DNA of 64,000 bases, from positions 7,973,001 through 8,037,000 of the forward strand of contig NZ_JAMZEC010000001.1 in the NCBI RefSeq assembly GCF_024172185.1. The letters run 5' to 3'. The DNA comes from Nonomuraea roseoviolacea subsp. carminata (GTDB lineage: Bacteria; Actinomycetota; Actinomycetes; Streptosporangiales; Streptosporangiaceae). Made by a program: the position numbers and the translations under genes. Positions 53,418-61,619 of the stretch are shown one piece after another. Under the pieces are notes generated by a model. That model searched no databases and had not been told where the DNA came from. It saw only the letters and a program-made list of their open reading frames with translations. How positions within the stretch are numbered: position 1 is the stretch's first letter; each line of letters starts with the position of its first letter.

Positions 53418-54427
53418 CGGCGCACCGCCGGCCGGAGGCGGCGCCGGAGCTGGTCGCCCGGGCGCGGGAGGCGTTCGGATGGGGCGCGGACGTGGTGGTG
53501 ACGGCGGGGCCGCGCGGCGCGCTCGGGCAGATCTGGCGGGTGGAGACCGGCGGGGCGCGCTACGCGCTGAAGGAGATCTTCGCCGAGCCGCCGTCGGTGG
53601 CGCTGGTGGAGGCGGAGCTGGACTTCACGCGGCGCGCGGCGGGAGCGGGCGTGCGGATGCCGGCGGCCCTTCCCGACCGCGCCGGACGGCACCTGCTGCC
53701 GGCGCCCGGCGGGGGATGGCTGCGCCTGTACGAGTGGGTGGACCTGCGGCCGGTGGATCCGGCGGACCGGGCGACGCCCGGCGAGCTGGGGGCGTTACTG
53801 GCGCGCCTGCACCGGTGCGCGCCGGCGACGGCCGCCGAGGCGGGTGGCGGGCGGCCCGACCCCTGGTACGACCGGGTGCCCGCGCCCGGGGCGTGGGAGC
53901 CGGTGGCGGCGTCGGACGCGGAGTGGGCGAAGCGGCTGGCCGGGCGGCTGGCCGGGCTGCCGGAGCTGGCCGCGGCGGTGGCGCCGGCCGACCCGGCGGC
54001 CCTCGTCGTGTGCCACCGCGACCTGCACCCGGAGAACGTGCTGGCCGGCCCCGGGGGCGCTCTGGTGGTCGTGGACTGGGACAACCTGGGTCCGGCCGCG
54101 CCGGCGCGTGAGCTGGCCCAGGCGTTGTTCGACTGGTTCTGCGACGGGCCGGGCCCGGACCTCGGCGCGATGCGCCGCATGTACGACGCGTACGTGCGCG
54201 AGGGCGGGCCCGGGCGGATCACCGGGCCGGCCGACTTCTCGATGCTGGTGGCGTCCCGGCTGAACTTCCTGCTGACGCAGGCCGGTGTCGCGCTCGACCC
54301 GGAGGCCGAGCCGCGGCACCGCGCCTGGGCCGAGCGGGAGATCGACCAGATGCTGCGCCTCCTGCCGGACCCGCGGTGGCTGGCCGAGACGCTGCACCTG
54401 CTGCGCGGCCGAGGCCGGGAGACGTAG
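53414..54427 (+). CDS. Aminoglycoside phosphotransferase (APH) family protein
   Basis: A 337-residue small-molecule kinase with the APH catalytic loop VVCHRDLHPENVL (near residue 200) and the metal-binding VVDWDN (near 221). The family phosphorylates antibiotics, choline, homoserine or other small alcohols. Resistance cannot be asserted from sequence: many members are housekeeping kinases. GTG start overlaps the MarR stop, so it is likely cotranscribed with, and perhaps controlled by, that regulator. Confidence 0.85.
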   Translation: MTAHRRPEAAPELVARAREAFGWGADVVVTAGPRGALGQIWRVETGGARYALKEIFAEPPSVALVEAELDFTRRAAGAGVRMPAALPDRAGRHLLPAPGGGWLRLYEWVDLRPVDPADRATPGELGALLARLHRCAPATAAEAGGGRPDPWYDRVPAPGAWEPVAASDAEWAKRLAGRLAGLPELAAAVAPADPAALVVCHRDLHPENVLAGPGGALVVVDWDNLGPAAPARELAQALFDWFCDGPGPDLGAMRRMYDAYVREGGPGRITGPADFSMLVASRLNFLLTQAGVALDPEAEPRHRAWAEREIDQMLRLLPDPRWLAETLHLLRGRGRET

Positions 54428-54439
54428 TGGGCTCGGCGC

Positions 54440-54513
54440 CGAGGTCAGGCGACGGAGCCGTACGGGGGCTGGGCGTCGAGGTCAGGCGACGGAGCCGTAG
54501 AGGGGCTTGCCGG
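54440..54513. repeat. 37-bp imperfect tandem duplication of a gene's 3' end
   Basis: Bases 54440-54462 recur exactly at 54477-54499, a 23-bp match with a 37-bp period; the flanking 14 bases are similar but diverged. The second copy holds the last codons (YGSVA) and stop of the minus-strand DHFR-like gene, and the first is an extra copy downstream of it. Confidence 0.8.
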
Positions 54514-55090
54514 CCCACTCGTAGGTGACGTAGACGACGCCCGCTCCGGTGGTGGACGAACCGGTCAGCCGCAGCCCGGCCGGAGCGGTGCCCTCGGCGA
54601 ACAGCCGCTTGCCCTCGCCGAGGACGACGGGGAAGACGAGCAGCCGGTACTCGTCGACCAGCTCGGCCCGCTGCAGGGTGCGGATGAGGTCGCTGCTGCC
54701 CTGGACGAGGATCACACCGTCGGTGTCGCGCTTGAGGTCGGCGACGGTCTGGGCGGCGTCGCCCACGAGGACGTGGGTGTTGTTCCACGTGGCGTCCATG
54801 GGGGTCCGTGTGGTGACGTACTTGGGCATGCCGTTGATCGTGGCGCCGCCCTCCTCGTCGGGCACGCCGGGCCAGTACGAGGCCAGGATCTCGTAGGAGC
54901 GGCGGCCGAGCAGCATGCTCGCGGCCTGGTCGAGCTGCTTGCCCATGATGCGGCCGAACCCCTCGTCCACGTGCGGGGGCAGCCAGCCGCCGTGCGGGAA
55001 GTCGTTGGAGTCGTCCTCGCCGGGGCCGCCGGGCCCCTGCATGACACCGTCCAGCGACACGAACGTCGATACCACCAGCCTGCCGGCCAT
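54482..55090 (-). CDS. Dihydrofolate reductase family protein (RibD C-terminal type)
   Basis: A 202-residue protein opening GRLVVSTFVSLDGVMQGPG, with the family segments LLGRRSYEILASYWPG and ILVQGSSDLIRTL. It binds NADPH in a DHFR-like fold; family members with this SLDGV opening are common in actinomycetes with unknown substrates and are not the essential FolA. GGAG-type ribosome site precedes the ATG. Its 3' end has been duplicated in tandem. Confidence 0.9.
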   Translation of the reverse strand: MAGRLVVSTFVSLDGVMQGPGGPGEDDSNDFPHGGWLPPHVDEGFGRIMGKQLDQAASMLLGRRSYEILASYWPGVPDEEGGATINGMPKYVTTRTPMDATWNNTHVLVGDAAQTVADLKRDTDGVILVQGSSDLIRTLQRAELVDEYRLLVFPVVLGEGKRLFAEGTAPAGLRLTGSSTTGAGVVYVTYEWAGKPLYGSVA

Positions 55091-55187
55091 CTGTCACTCC
55101 CTCGGTCGTGTTGCGTCGTTGTGCCTTCAGCCTGCCCGAACGCGTTTAAGGATTCCTTACGGTATCCCTAATGCCTCCGCGGCGGCC

Positions 55188-55273
55188 AAGAGCTCCTCTC
55201 TTATTCAAGAGCACTGCTCTTGACTTGTCCGCGGCCTTGCGAGAGCATTGCTCTCATCGAAGAGAGCCGCTCT
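55188..55273. promoter_or_regulatory. Array of four AGAGCA-N-TGCTCT operators
   Basis: Four palindromes of one type precede the SRPBCC gene: AAGAG-N5-CTCTT (55188-55202), TCAAGAGCA-C-TGCTCTTGA (55205-55223, perfect 19 bp), GAGAGCA-T-TGCTCTC (55241-55255, perfect) and AGAGC-C-GCTCT (55263-55273). Centres are spaced 19, 34 and 20 bp. TTGACT at 55220-55225 could be the -35, with the third site over the -10. It should be a cooperative repressor-binding region. Confidence 0.8.
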
Positions 55274-55283
55274 GGAGGGTGTC

Positions 55284-55772
55284 ATGAAGGTTCTTTACGC
55301 CGGTCCGTCGATCGAGCGCCTGCACGAGGAGTACGCCAAGAAGGGCCGGCTCGACGACGACGCGCCCGTCCGGTCCTCCTCGTCCGTCGTCGTGGACGCG
55401 CCCGCCGGCAAGGTGTGGCGACTGCTCGCCGACATGCGCAACTGGCCGGACTGGCGCTCCGACGCGTACGTCGTCGAACTCGGCGAGATCGAGCCGGACG
55501 CGACCTTCCGCTGGAACATCCGCGGCTCGGCGATCAGGTCCACCTTCGCCGTGGTCGACCCCGAGCGGGAGCTCACCTGGACCGGTGTGGCGATGGGGTG
55601 CTTCAAGGCCATCGACCGGATGCGGCTGGAGGAGACCGGGGACGGGCGGACCCGGGTGACCGTCGAGGAGTCCATGTCCGGTCCGCTGCTGACGCTCTTC
55701 TACAGCGACGCCAAGCTCCGGCAGGGCCACGACGACCTGCTGCGCGTGCTCAAGGCGGCGGCCGAAGCGTGA
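55284..55772 (+). CDS. SRPBCC family (polyketide cyclase-like) protein
   Basis: A 162-residue START-fold protein with the family segment SSVVVDAPAGKVWRLLADMRNWPDW and the closing amphipathic helix. The ATG at 55284 follows TGGAGGG; an upstream in-frame TTG would lie in the operators. The family binds small hydrophobic molecules; enzymatic activity is unproven. Its promoter is covered by four palindromic operators, so expression is probably tightly repressed until an inducer appears. The regulator is not adjacent. Confidence 0.87.
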   Translation: MKVLYAGPSIERLHEEYAKKGRLDDDAPVRSSSSVVVDAPAGKVWRLLADMRNWPDWRSDAYVVELGEIEPDATFRWNIRGSAIRSTFAVVDPERELTWTGVAMGCFKAIDRMRLEETGDGRTRVTVEESMSGPLLTLFYSDAKLRQGHDDLLRVLKAAAEA

Positions 55773-55889
55773 AGTGCTCTCTGTCCTGCTCGTAGGAGGC
55801 GAGCAGGGCTCGTGTCACCGTCATGCTCGACCATGGCGGTATGACGGGGCGGCGGGCAACGGGTTTGGTGGAGCGCGGCGCGGCGGGCG

Positions 55890-56465
55890 TCAGGCGACGG
55901 AGTGCCGGATCGTGCCCGTGTAGGTGCCGGCCACCGCGCCGCCCGGGATGTTGACCACGATGGTGGGATTCCAGGTGCAAGAGTTGCTGCCGGCCCCGCT
56001 GGTCTTGCTGAACGCGGTGTACGGCGCGTAGAGATGCTCGGCGGAGGCGGCGTTCGGCTGCCCGGGCACGAAGGTGCCCGCGCCCGTGGTGCTCGTCGCG
56101 GGGCCCGACCAGTAGGAGATCGCGCCGGCCGGGATCGTCTCGGCGCCGCTGCCGCCGCCGGTGGTGAAGCTGGTGCCGGAAACGGTCGCCACCCACGTGG
56201 CGTTCAGCGCGGCGCGCGCGTCCGACACGGTGACCGAGCCGAGGGGGCCGCTGATCTGGTCGCCGGGCGCGCCGGTGCCGATGCCGACCGGCCCGTCCGG
56301 GACGCTGATCGCCAGGCCCTGCGCCGCCGACACGCCGAACACCACCGTGGTGTCGCAGGTGGTGGCCGCCGGGCAGGTCTCGGCCAGTGCCGGGCCCGCC
56401 GTCATCCCGCCCGCCAGCGCGGCGGCCACGCCGGCCCCCATAATCCCGAAACGGCTCAAAGCCAT
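55890..56465 (-). CDS. Secreted beta-rich protein, WxL-like
   Basis: A 191-residue exported protein with a signal peptide ending near ALAETC. The mature part is beta-rich, Gly/Ser/Thr-rich and marked by TWVATVSGTSFTTGGGSG, YWSGPATSTTGAG and the end GTYTGTIRHSVA. The pattern is like cell-surface WxL-type domains and known only as hypothetical proteins in actinomycetes. Four Cys may pair. The ATG at 56463-56465 follows GGGGGA. Function unknown. Confidence 0.7.
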   Translation of the reverse strand: MALSRFGIMGAGVAAALAGGMTAGPALAETCPAATTCDTTVVFGVSAAQGLAISVPDGPVGIGTGAPGDQISGPLGSVTVSDARAALNATWVATVSGTSFTTGGGSGAETIPAGAISYWSGPATSTTGAGTFVPGQPNAASAEHLYAPYTAFSKTSGAGSNSCTWNPTIVVNIPGGAVAGTYTGTIRHSVA

Positions 56466-56820
56466 GGTTGATCCCCCATCCACCCCGGATGACTACAAAG
56501 CACAATGTGTGATCACATCCTGCTCCTCCCGTGAGGTGCGGAAACGGGGCCTGCGCACACCTGACGACTCCTTTGTCATGATCTGATGCGTGTCCGCTTG
56601 TGAGCAATGTCGCCGTGTTCCTCGCCTCCCGGCCGCGAAGGTGTAGCGCGCACTACTGCCCCCGTCGTACGCGGAGCCCCCCGACCGGGCCCGGTGCGGT
56701 AGGGGCGAAAGCCTCCCGTGGGCGGACGCCCGCACCCGTCGCCGCGGGCGACGATGACGGGCCATGAGTCACGTTCACGAGGCCGTCGCTCGGCCACGGC
56801 CCGCCCGAGGGGAAACACCG
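56466..56820. other. 355-bp gene-free region with palindrome
   Basis: Between divergent genes, no reliable frame was found. It holds an AT-rich stretch near 56490-56600, the perfect 10-bp palindrome TGTGATCACA (56508-56517), and the ribosome site GAGGGG of the next gene. Promoters for both neighbours must lie here. Confidence 0.55.
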
Positions 56821-57168
56821 ATGTTCCTGCGTGTCGCGATCGCGCTGCAGACGCTGGCCGTCCTGGCCCAGGCCGTCACCGCCGGGCTGCTGCTGTCCTC
56901 GCCCGGAGGGCGGGCGCTGCACGCCACCACGGCGATCGTCGTGGCGGTCGCCGTGCTGTTGCACCTGGTGGCCGCGATCGTCACCCGGGGCCGGGCCGCC
57001 ATCGTGCCCGCCGTCGCCATGCTGGTGATGACGCTGGTGCAGATCGCGCTCGGCGTGGGCCACGTCAAGGTCCTGCACGTGCCGGTCGGCGTCCTGATGT
57101 TCGGCGCGAGCATGATGCGGCTCGGCCAGGTGTGGCCGGCCCGCCGCGTCCCGGCGGCCACGGCATGA
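56821..57168 (+). CDS. Small four-helix membrane protein, hypothetical
   Basis: A 115-residue protein with about four helices (LRVAIALQTLAVLAQAVTAG; a helix near residue 45; one near 70; and VPVGVLMFGASMM). The ATG at 56821 follows GAGGGG; an ATG at 56764 is in frame but adds a hydrophilic head. It precedes the multicopper oxidase by 46 bases on the same strand and may be cotranscribed, perhaps as a membrane partner for electron or copper traffic. That role is an inference only. Confidence 0.75.
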   Translation: MFLRVAIALQTLAVLAQAVTAGLLLSSPGGRALHATTAIVVAVAVLLHLVAAIVTRGRAAIVPAVAMLVMTLVQIALGVGHVKVLHVPVGVLMFGASMMRLGQVWPARRVPAATA

Positions 57169-57214
57169 CGACGCCACCGAGCCCGACGGATCACCGCGCC
57201 CCGGTGGCCCCGGC

Positions 57215-58681
57215 ATGACGATGAGCAGAAGGCGGGCCCTGCGCCTGCTCGGCCTCGGCACGGCCGCCGCGCTGGCCGCGCCGGGCTGCTCGCTGCTGAG
57301 CCGCACCCCGCTGCCCCAGGTCCTGGCCAGCCGCGCGCCGCTGCCCAAGCCGTACGGCGTGCCGCTGCCGCTGCCCGTGACGGCCCGCCCGGCCAGGAGC
57401 GACGCCACCACCGACTACTACGAGCTGGTGCAGCGGGAGGCCGACGCGCAGATCCTGCCCGGCCTGCGCACGCGGGTGTGGGGCTACGACGGGCGCTTCC
57501 CCGGGCCGACCATCCGGGCCCGCTCCGGGCGCAGGACCGTCGTGCGCGTCACCAACGCCCTCGGCGCGCCGACCGTCACCCACCTGCACGGCGGTCACAC
57601 GCCGCCCGAGTCCGACGGCTACCCCACCGACCTGGTGGGGCCGGGCGGCCACCGCGACTACGCCTTCCCGCTCGACCAGCGGGCGGCCACGCTGTGGTAC
57701 CACGACCACCGCATGGACTACACCGGCCCGCAGGTCTGGCGCGGGCTGGCGGGGTTCTTCCTGGTCGGGGACGAGGAGGAGGCGGCGCTGCCGCTGCCGT
57801 CGGGCGAGCGGGACATCCCGCTGATGATCTGCGACCGGTCCTTCGGCGCCGACGGGAGCATGCCCTACCCGGCGAGCCCCGAGGGGCCCGGCGCGCGGGA
57901 GGCGTTCATGGGCGGCGTGCTCGGCGACGTCATCCTCGTCAACGGCGCGCCGTGGCCGTCGCTCGGCGTCGACCGGGCCCGGTACCGCTTCCGCCTGCTC
58001 AACGCCTCCAACGCGCGGGTCTACGAGCTCGCCCTGGCGCCCGCCGGGCGGCTGGTGCGCGTCGGCGGCGACGGGGGCCTGCTGGCCGCGCCGCGACCGG
58101 CGGACCGGGTGCGGCTCGCGCCGGGCGAGCGCGCGGACGTGGTCGTCGACTTCGCCGCCCACCGCGTGGGCGAGCACGTCGAGCTGCGCAACCTCCTCGG
58201 TGAGGGGCCGCAGGCGCGGGTGATGCGCTTCACCGTCGAGCGCGACGCCCGCGACGACTCGGCGATCCCCGCCACGCTGTCGCGGGTGGAGCCGCTCGAC
58301 CCGGCGCGGGCGGCGGTGACCCGCGACTTCGAGTTCAGCAGCGGCAGCATGAACGGCCACAACGGCTGGCTGATCAACGGCAAGCCGTTCGACGCCCGCC
58401 GCGTGGACGCCCGGCCCAAGCTCGGCCAGGTGGAGGTCTGGCGGCTGACCAGCGACGTGGCGCACCCCGTCCACCTGCACCTGTCGCCGTTCCAGGTGCT
58501 CTCGGTCGGCGGCGAGCGGCCCGCGGGGCCGCCGGAGTGGAAGGACACCGTCGAGCTGCGGGAGGCGCAGACCGTGGAGATCGTCACCAGGTTCACCGGC
58601 TACCGGGGCCGCTACGTGATGCACTGCCACAACCTGGAGCACGAGGACATGGCCATGATGAGCACGTTCGAGGTGGTCTGA
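57215..58681 (+). CDS. Multicopper oxidase, Tat-exported
   Basis: A 488-residue enzyme with a twin-arginine signal (SRRRALRLLGLGTAAALAAPG, with a Cys that could act as lipobox). Copper motifs are all present: HLHGGH (near residue 122), WYHDHRMD (near 160), HPVHLHLSPF (near 417) and HCHNLEHEDMAMM (near 469), giving one type 1 and one trinuclear centre. It oxidises phenols, bilirubin-like compounds or metal ions with O2 outside the cell. The final Met ligand marks a medium-potential type 1 site, as in CotA/CueO-like enzymes. AKR gene downstream is convergent. Confidence 0.93.
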   Translation: MTMSRRRALRLLGLGTAAALAAPGCSLLSRTPLPQVLASRAPLPKPYGVPLPLPVTARPARSDATTDYYELVQREADAQILPGLRTRVWGYDGRFPGPTIRARSGRRTVVRVTNALGAPTVTHLHGGHTPPESDGYPTDLVGPGGHRDYAFPLDQRAATLWYHDHRMDYTGPQVWRGLAGFFLVGDEEEAALPLPSGERDIPLMICDRSFGADGSMPYPASPEGPGAREAFMGGVLGDVILVNGAPWPSLGVDRARYRFRLLNASNARVYELALAPAGRLVRVGGDGGLLAAPRPADRVRLAPGERADVVVDFAAHRVGEHVELRNLLGEGPQARVMRFTVERDARDDSAIPATLSRVEPLDPARAAVTRDFEFSSGSMNGHNGWLINGKPFDARRVDARPKLGQVEVWRLTSDVAHPVHLHLSPFQVLSVGGERPAGPPEWKDTVELREAQTVEIVTRFTGYRGRYVMHCHNLEHEDMAMMSTFEVV

Positions 58682-58706
58682 CCCCCGGGCGTCCCCGGCG
58701 GCCCGC

Positions 58707-59564
58707 TCAGTCCAGGTCGGCGAGGTCCTCCGCGGTCAGCTTCAGCGAGCCCGCGGCGACGTTCTCCTCCAGGTGCGCCAGGGAGCCGGTGCCGGAGATG
58801 AGCAGGATGTTCGGCGAGCGGGCCAGCAGCCACGCCAGCGCCACCTGCGGCACGGTGGCGCCGTGGCGGGCGGCGACGGCGTCCAGCCGCGCGGCGGTGA
58901 GCGGCTGGAACCCGCCGACCGGGAAGAAGGGGACATAGGCGATCCCGGCCTCCGCGCAGGCGTCGACCAGCGGGTCGTCGTCGCGCCGGGCCAGGTTGTA
59001 GAGGTTCTGGACGCAGGCGATCGGCGCGATCGTCCGGGCCTGCTCGAACTCGGCGGCGGTGACGTTGGAGACGCCGAGGTGGCGGATCAGGCCCTCCTCG
59101 CGCAGCGCGAGCAGCGTCTCCAGCGGTCCGGCCAAGGGGGCCTGGTCGCGGTCGAGGTCGCCCATCCGCAGGTTGACCACGTCGAGGCGGTCCACGCCGA
59201 GCGAGCGCAGGTTCGCCTCGACGCCGCGGCGCAGGCCGTCGGGGGTGAGGCCGGTCTTCTCCGCCGCGGGCCGCGCCAGGTCGGCGCCCTCGACCAGCGC
59301 CCCGACCTTGGTCACGATCACCAGGTCGTCCGGGTACGGGGACAGGGCCTCGCGGATCAGCTCGTTGGCCGCCACCCCGTCGCGGGAGTAGTAGTGCGAG
59401 GTGTCGATGTGGTTCACCCCGAGCTCCACGGCCCGGCGCAGGACGGCCAGGGCCGTCTCCCGCCCGGGCCGCTCGCCCCTCGGCCAGCCGGTCAGCTTCA
59501 TCGCGCCGTAGCCGATCCTGGCGACACCCAGGTCGCCGCCCAGCGTCCATCGTTCAGTCGTCAC
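58707..59564 (-). CDS. Aldo/keto reductase family protein
   Basis: A 285-residue (beta/alpha)8 oxidoreductase. The catalytic Asp is in HIDTSHYYS (Tyr two later), Lys in VIVTKVG, and Asn/Arg of the cofactor site near the end, consistent with NADPH-dependent carbonyl reduction. The GTG at 59562-59564 gives the family opening TTERWTLGGD; a longer frame is open but adds basic non-family residues. Its substrate is unknown. Confidence 0.9.
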   Translation of the reverse strand: MTTERWTLGGDLGVARIGYGAMKLTGWPRGERPGRETALAVLRRAVELGVNHIDTSHYYSRDGVAANELIREALSPYPDDLVIVTKVGALVEGADLARPAAEKTGLTPDGLRRGVEANLRSLGVDRLDVVNLRMGDLDRDQAPLAGPLETLLALREEGLIRHLGVSNVTAAEFEQARTIAPIACVQNLYNLARRDDDPLVDACAEAGIAYVPFFPVGGFQPLTAARLDAVAARHGATVPQVALAWLLARSPNILLISGTGSLAHLEENVAAGSLKLTAEDLADLD

Positions 59565-59751
59565 GACCACCCACCCTAGAGGCGGCGGCGTGAAGGGGAC
59601 GCCCCGGCGTCGGCGGCGCGTGACGACCTTCCCCGGGCGGCGCCCGGATGAAAGTTTCACCTCCGTACGTCCTCCCGCCCGAGGTCCGTGCCGGTGCCCT
59701 CGCCCGCCCGGCGGGGGAGCGTTGCACGGCGGCCCCGCTCAGGAGATCGTT

Positions 59752-59765
59752 TGGGAGCGCTCCCA
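59752..59765. promoter_or_regulatory. Perfect CebR/CelR box
   Basis: TGGGAGCGCTCCCA is the exact 14-bp operator bound by CelR of Thermobifida fusca and CebR of Streptomyces, which are relieved by cellobiose. It lies 26 bases before the start codon of the GH5 cellulase gene, as expected. The repressor gene is not in this window. Confidence 0.93.
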
Positions 59766-59791
59766 CCCAACCGGTCTCACGGAGAACCGCC

Positions 59792-61579
59792 ATGTCCATC
59801 CTTCGCACCACCACCTGGCGCCGGGTCCTGACGGCGGCGGCCGCCGCCCTGCTCGCCGGGTCCGGGCTCGCCGCCGTCCCGGCCGCCGCCGGCGCCGCCG
59901 TCTCCTGCACGGCCTCGTACGCCAAGAGCTGGGACAACGGCAGCGCGTTCGGCGCCACCATCACGGTCACCAACACCGGCGACCCGCTCACGACCTGGAG
60001 CCTCGGCTTCGACTTCCCGGACAGCCAGGTGATCACCCAGATGTGGGGCGGCGTGCCGGCCCCCGCCGTCCCCACCCCGGCGGGCGCGGCCATCACCGTA
60101 AGACCGGAGTCCTACAACGCCCGCCAGGGCACCGGCGCCACCTGGACCGTCGGCTTCAACGGCACCTACACCGGCGGCGCCAACACCGCCCCCGCCGTCT
60201 CCTGTGCCGGCAACGGCGGCGATGGCACGCAGCAGGCCCTGGTCGTCTCCTCCACCGGCGTCAGCGTGCCCGAGGGCAACACCGGCGCCTTCACCGTCCG
60301 CCTGCGGGCGCAGCCGTCCGGCAACGTGACCGTCACCAGCACCGCCGGCGCCGGTGACGGCGACATCACCGTCACCGGCGGCGCCGCCCTGACCTTCACC
60401 ACCGCCGACTGGAACACCCCGCAGAGGGTGACGCTCGGCGCCGCCGAGGACAGCGACCGGACCAACGGCAGCAGGCCGATCGTCGTCGCCTCCGCCGGCC
60501 TGCCCTCCGTCACGGTCACCGCCACCGAGGCCGACAACGACGGCCCGCCCACCGGCGGCGCGGCCCCCGCCCTCCGTGTGTCCGGCAACCGGCTGGTCAC
60601 CTCGACGGGCGCCACGTACCGGCTGCTCGGCGTCAACCGGGCGAGCGGCGAGTTCGCCTGCGTGCAGGGCAAGGGTATGTGGGACGGCGGCCCCGTCGAC
60701 CAGGCGTCGGTGGACGCGATGAAGGCGTGGAACATCCACGCCGTGCGCGTCCCCCTCAACGAGGAGTGCTGGAACGGCACCACCGGCACGCCCAGCGGCG
60801 CCGCCTACCAGCAGAACGTCAAGGACTACGTCGCCCTGCTCGTCGCCGGCGGCATCACCCCGATCGTGGAGATGCACTGGAGCCACGGCCAGTACACCGG
60901 CCAGGGCGCCGGCTGCTCCGACACCGCCGCGACCTGCCAGAAGCCCATGCCCGACGCCCAGTACGCGCCCACCTTCTGGACCGGCGTGGCGAACGCCTTC
61001 AAGGGCGACGACGCGGTCGTCTTCGACCTGTTCAACGAGCCGTACCCGGACGCCGCCGCCAACTGGAACGCCACCGCCGCCTGGACCTGCTGGCGCGACG
61101 GCGGCACCTGCACCGGCATCGGCTACCAGGTGGCCGGCATGCAGTCCCTGGTCAACGCGGTGCGCGCCACCGGAGCCACCAACGTGATCATGCTCGGCGG
61201 GCTCGCCTGGTCCAACGACCTGAGCCAGTGGCTGACCTACAAGCCCGCCGACCCGACGGGCAACCTCATGGCCGCCTGGCACACCTACAACTTCAACTCC
61301 TGCTCCAGCGTCTCCTGCTGGGACAGCCAGGTCGGGGCCGTGGCCGCGCAGGTGCCGGTGCACGCCGGCGAGATCGGCCAGAACTCCTGCGCCCACGACT
61401 ACATCGACCAGGTCATGGCCTGGGCCGACGCGCACGGCGTCGGCTACACCGCCTGGACCTGGAACCCGTGGGGCTGCGGCCAGGGCAACGTCCTCATCGA
61501 GGACTACGCCGGCACCCCCACCGGCACGTACGGCGCGGGCTTCAAGGCGCACCTGCTCACCCGGAACCCCACCTCCTGA
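59792..61579 (+). CDS. Secreted CBM2-GH5 cellulase
   Basis: A 595-residue exported enzyme: signal peptide (1-36), a family 2 cellulose-binding module (about 38-140, with the Trp-rich face and paired Cys), a Calx-beta-like linker domain (about 145-260, SVPEGNTGAFTVRL), then a GH5 catalytic barrel (about 270-595). The acid/base Glu is in FDLFNEPYPD and the nucleophile in HAGEIGQNS. Gly/Thr-rich linkers separate the domains. GGAG precedes the ATG. A perfect CebR/CelR operator upstream ties expression to cellobiose. It should hydrolyse beta-1,4-glucan chains outside the cell. Confidence 0.93.
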   Translation: MSILRTTTWRRVLTAAAAALLAGSGLAAVPAAAGAAVSCTASYAKSWDNGSAFGATITVTNTGDPLTTWSLGFDFPDSQVITQMWGGVPAPAVPTPAGAAITVRPESYNARQGTGATWTVGFNGTYTGGANTAPAVSCAGNGGDGTQQALVVSSTGVSVPEGNTGAFTVRLRAQPSGNVTVTSTAGAGDGDITVTGGAALTFTTADWNTPQRVTLGAAEDSDRTNGSRPIVVASAGLPSVTVTATEADNDGPPTGGAAPALRVSGNRLVTSTGATYRLLGVNRASGEFACVQGKGMWDGGPVDQASVDAMKAWNIHAVRVPLNEECWNGTTGTPSGAAYQQNVKDYVALLVAGGITPIVEMHWSHGQYTGQGAGCSDTAATCQKPMPDAQYAPTFWTGVANAFKGDDAVVFDLFNEPYPDAAANWNATAAWTCWRDGGTCTGIGYQVAGMQSLVNAVRATGATNVIMLGGLAWSNDLSQWLTYKPADPTGNLMAAWHTYNFNSCSSVSCWDSQVGAVAAQVPVHAGEIGQNSCAHDYIDQVMAWADAHGVGYTAWTWNPWGCGQGNVLIEDYAGTPTGTYGAGFKAHLLTRNPTS

Positions 61580-61583
61580 AGGT

Positions 61584-61619
61584 CCCGGCCCACCGGCGCC
61601 GCTCAGCCGGTGGGCCGGG
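61584..61619. terminator. 14-bp stem terminator between convergent genes
   Basis: Arms 61584-61597 and 61606-61619 are perfect complements with an 8-base loop. The right arm overlaps the last codons of the monooxygenase gene. It probably terminates both convergent genes. Confidence 0.8.

Noticed and set aside
53414..54427. APH gene as an antibiotic resistance determinant
   Set aside because: The fold is shared with many non-resistance kinases and no specific aminoglycoside-pocket signature was seen.
55889..55902. GTCAGGCGACGGAG, also present in the 54440 duplication
   Set aside because: The shared 14 bases encode the same tail SVA-stop in two unrelated minus-strand genes; chance similarity is enough to explain it.
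56493..56818. Small reverse frames in the gap before the membrane protein gene
   Set aside because: Arg/Gly-rich, no ribosome site and no similarity; typical chance frames in GC-rich DNA.
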